From Ignavibacteriota bacterium (GTDB taxonomy: Bacteria > Bacteroidota > Ignavibacteria > Tepidaquicellales > Tepidaquicellaceae): DNA of 6,226 nt. The DNA is taken from positions 11,076 to 17,301 of the forward strand of contig PNBM01000116.1 of NCBI GenBank assembly GCA_003135995.1. The letters run 5' to 3'. Positions within the stretch are counted from its first letter, which is position 1; each line of letters begins with the position of its first letter. A program made the position numbers and the translations under genes. The notes under the pieces are model-generated. The model saw nothing but the letters and a program-made list of their open reading frames with translations, was not told the origin of the DNA and did not search any database. Shown here one piece after another: positions 5,411 through 6,226 of this stretch.

Positions 5411-6226
5411 ATGGATTTACAGAACGAAAATCAGTCATATAAAAATAAGAAATTCAGCAAGAAGATTTTCAGGTATAAAAGAGAGAAGAATAATAATCGG
5501 GAACAAAACAAAACTCAGCAAATGAATTCTGCAGATAACAGAAAAATAGTATCGAATAACCAGATTATTTCCATTGTAATACCTTTATACAACGAAGAAC
5601 AATCTTTGATGGAACTTTCTTTATCTTTAAAAAAGGTGTTCGATATATTGAGGTGTAATTACGAAGTTATTTTCATTGACGACGGAAGCACGGATAAATC
5701 ATTTGAAGTGATTGAAGAAATTCACAGGAGAAACAGCCGGTACCATTGCATTAAATTGAGAAGAAACTACGGTAAATCAGCCGCATTATCGGCAGGTTTT
5801 AAAGCTACCAAAGGTGATATTATTATTACTATGGATGCGGATTTACAGGATGACCCGAATGAAATTCCGGAATTAATAAAAACCTTAAATTCAGGATATG
5901 ACCTCGTATCAGGCTGGAAAAAAGTCAGATATGACCCGTTTATCAAGAAACACACGTCAAAAATATTTAATTATTTCACATCGAAAGTTGCAGGTGTAAA
6001 ACTTCACGACTTTAATTGCGGATTGAAAGCTTATAAAAAGGATGTTATAGACTCTATAAAAGTTTACGGAGAAATGCACAGGTATATTCCGGCACTTGCT
6101 TATATGTCAGGTTTTAAAGTAACGGAAAAAGTAGTAAAACATCACCCAAGGAAATTTGGCACTACAAAGTTCGGTGCGAACAGATTTTTAAACGGATTTT
6201 TCGATTTACTTACCGTTGCATTCACA
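5411..6226 (+). CDS. Family 2 glycosyltransferase, polyprenyl-phosphate sugar synthase type (3' end cut)
   Basis: The frame is open for 272 codons from the ATG to the window edge without a stop. Residues 1-50 are a Lys/Asn/Gln/Arg-rich polar extension. A GT-A domain then begins at ISIVIPLYNEEQS (53-65), with IDDGSTD at 89-95, LRRNYGKSAALSAGF at 116-130, the metal-binding DADLQDDP at 142-149, FNCGLKAYK at 201-209, MHRYIPALA at 222-230 and HHPRKFGTTKFG at 244-255. It ends in NGFFDLLTVAFT, which normally leads into two C-terminal membrane helices that lie outside the window. This set is that of DPM1/GtrB/ArnC-like enzymes, which transfer a sugar from a nucleotide donor to a polyprenyl phosphate at the cytoplasmic membrane face. 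The sugar cannot be predicted. Head-to-head placement with a GT-C gene fits a donor-maker and donor-user pair (inference). The basic extension is not part of the usual family core, which starts close to the IPxYNEE motif. Confidence 0.88.
   Translation, partial: MDLQNENQSYKNKKFSKKIFRYKREKNNNREQNKTQQMNSADNRKIVSNNQIISIVIPLYNEEQSLMELSLSLKKVFDILRCNYEVIFIDDGSTDKSFEVIEEIHRRNSRYHCIKLRRNYGKSAALSAGFKATKGDIIITMDADLQDDPNEIPELIKTLNSGYDLVSGWKKVRYDPFIKKHTSKIFNYFTSKVAGVKLHDFNCGLKAYKKDVIDSIKVYGEMHRYIPALAYMSGFKVTEKVVKHHPRKFGTTKFGANRFLNGFFDLLTVAFT

Noticed and set aside
5767..5955. 62-codon minus-strand open frame
   Set aside because: It is antisense to the catalytic core of the GT2 gene, including DADLQDDP.

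Overview
The window is AT-rich and reads like a chromosomal segment of a Bacteroidota/Ignavibacteriota-type bacterium (FCB group). Three things point there: a secreted protein of β-propeller repeats with a FlgD-like/Por-type C-terminal tail, as in type IX secretion organisms; the start of a DUF4159-type exported protein; and AT-rich leaders with weak or absent Shine-Dalgarno sites. This placement is an inference from gene content. I see no rRNA, tRNA, CRISPR array, insertion sequence or phage gene.

Layout: four genes lie on the minus strand, read from high to low coordinates, and one lies on the plus strand. The minus-strand set is a polytopic GT-C-type glycosyltransferase (3252-4898), a large exported two-propeller protein resembling PorZ (911-3187), a HisA-family TIM barrel (141-905), and the first 45 codons of a DUF4159-like exported protein that leaves the window at base 1 (1-137). 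The last three are packed tightly, with gaps of 5 and 3 nt, and are very probably cotranscribed. The GT-C gene is 64 nt upstream of the PorZ-like gene and may belong to the same operon, although a 34-bp repeat in that gap could instead mark a separate start. A 512-bp AT-rich divergent intergenic region follows. Then a family 2 glycosyltransferase of the polyprenyl-phosphate sugar synthase type (DPM1/GtrB/ArnC-like) starts at 5411 on the plus strand and runs off the right edge.

Possible joint function (inference): the GT2 enzyme would charge a polyprenyl phosphate with a sugar on the cytoplasmic face, and the GT-C enzyme would use such a donor on the periplasmic face. A PorZ-like protein would act at the cell surface where type IX cargo is joined to lipopolysaccharide. 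The HisA-like protein is the odd member. It keeps the phosphate-binding loops and two of the usual acidic residues, but the Asp of the β6-loop RDG motif is Val and the Thr of the same segment is Gln. No other histidine-biosynthesis gene is visible, so it may be a repurposed HisA paralogue. I did not find a clear-cut new defence or mobile system here.
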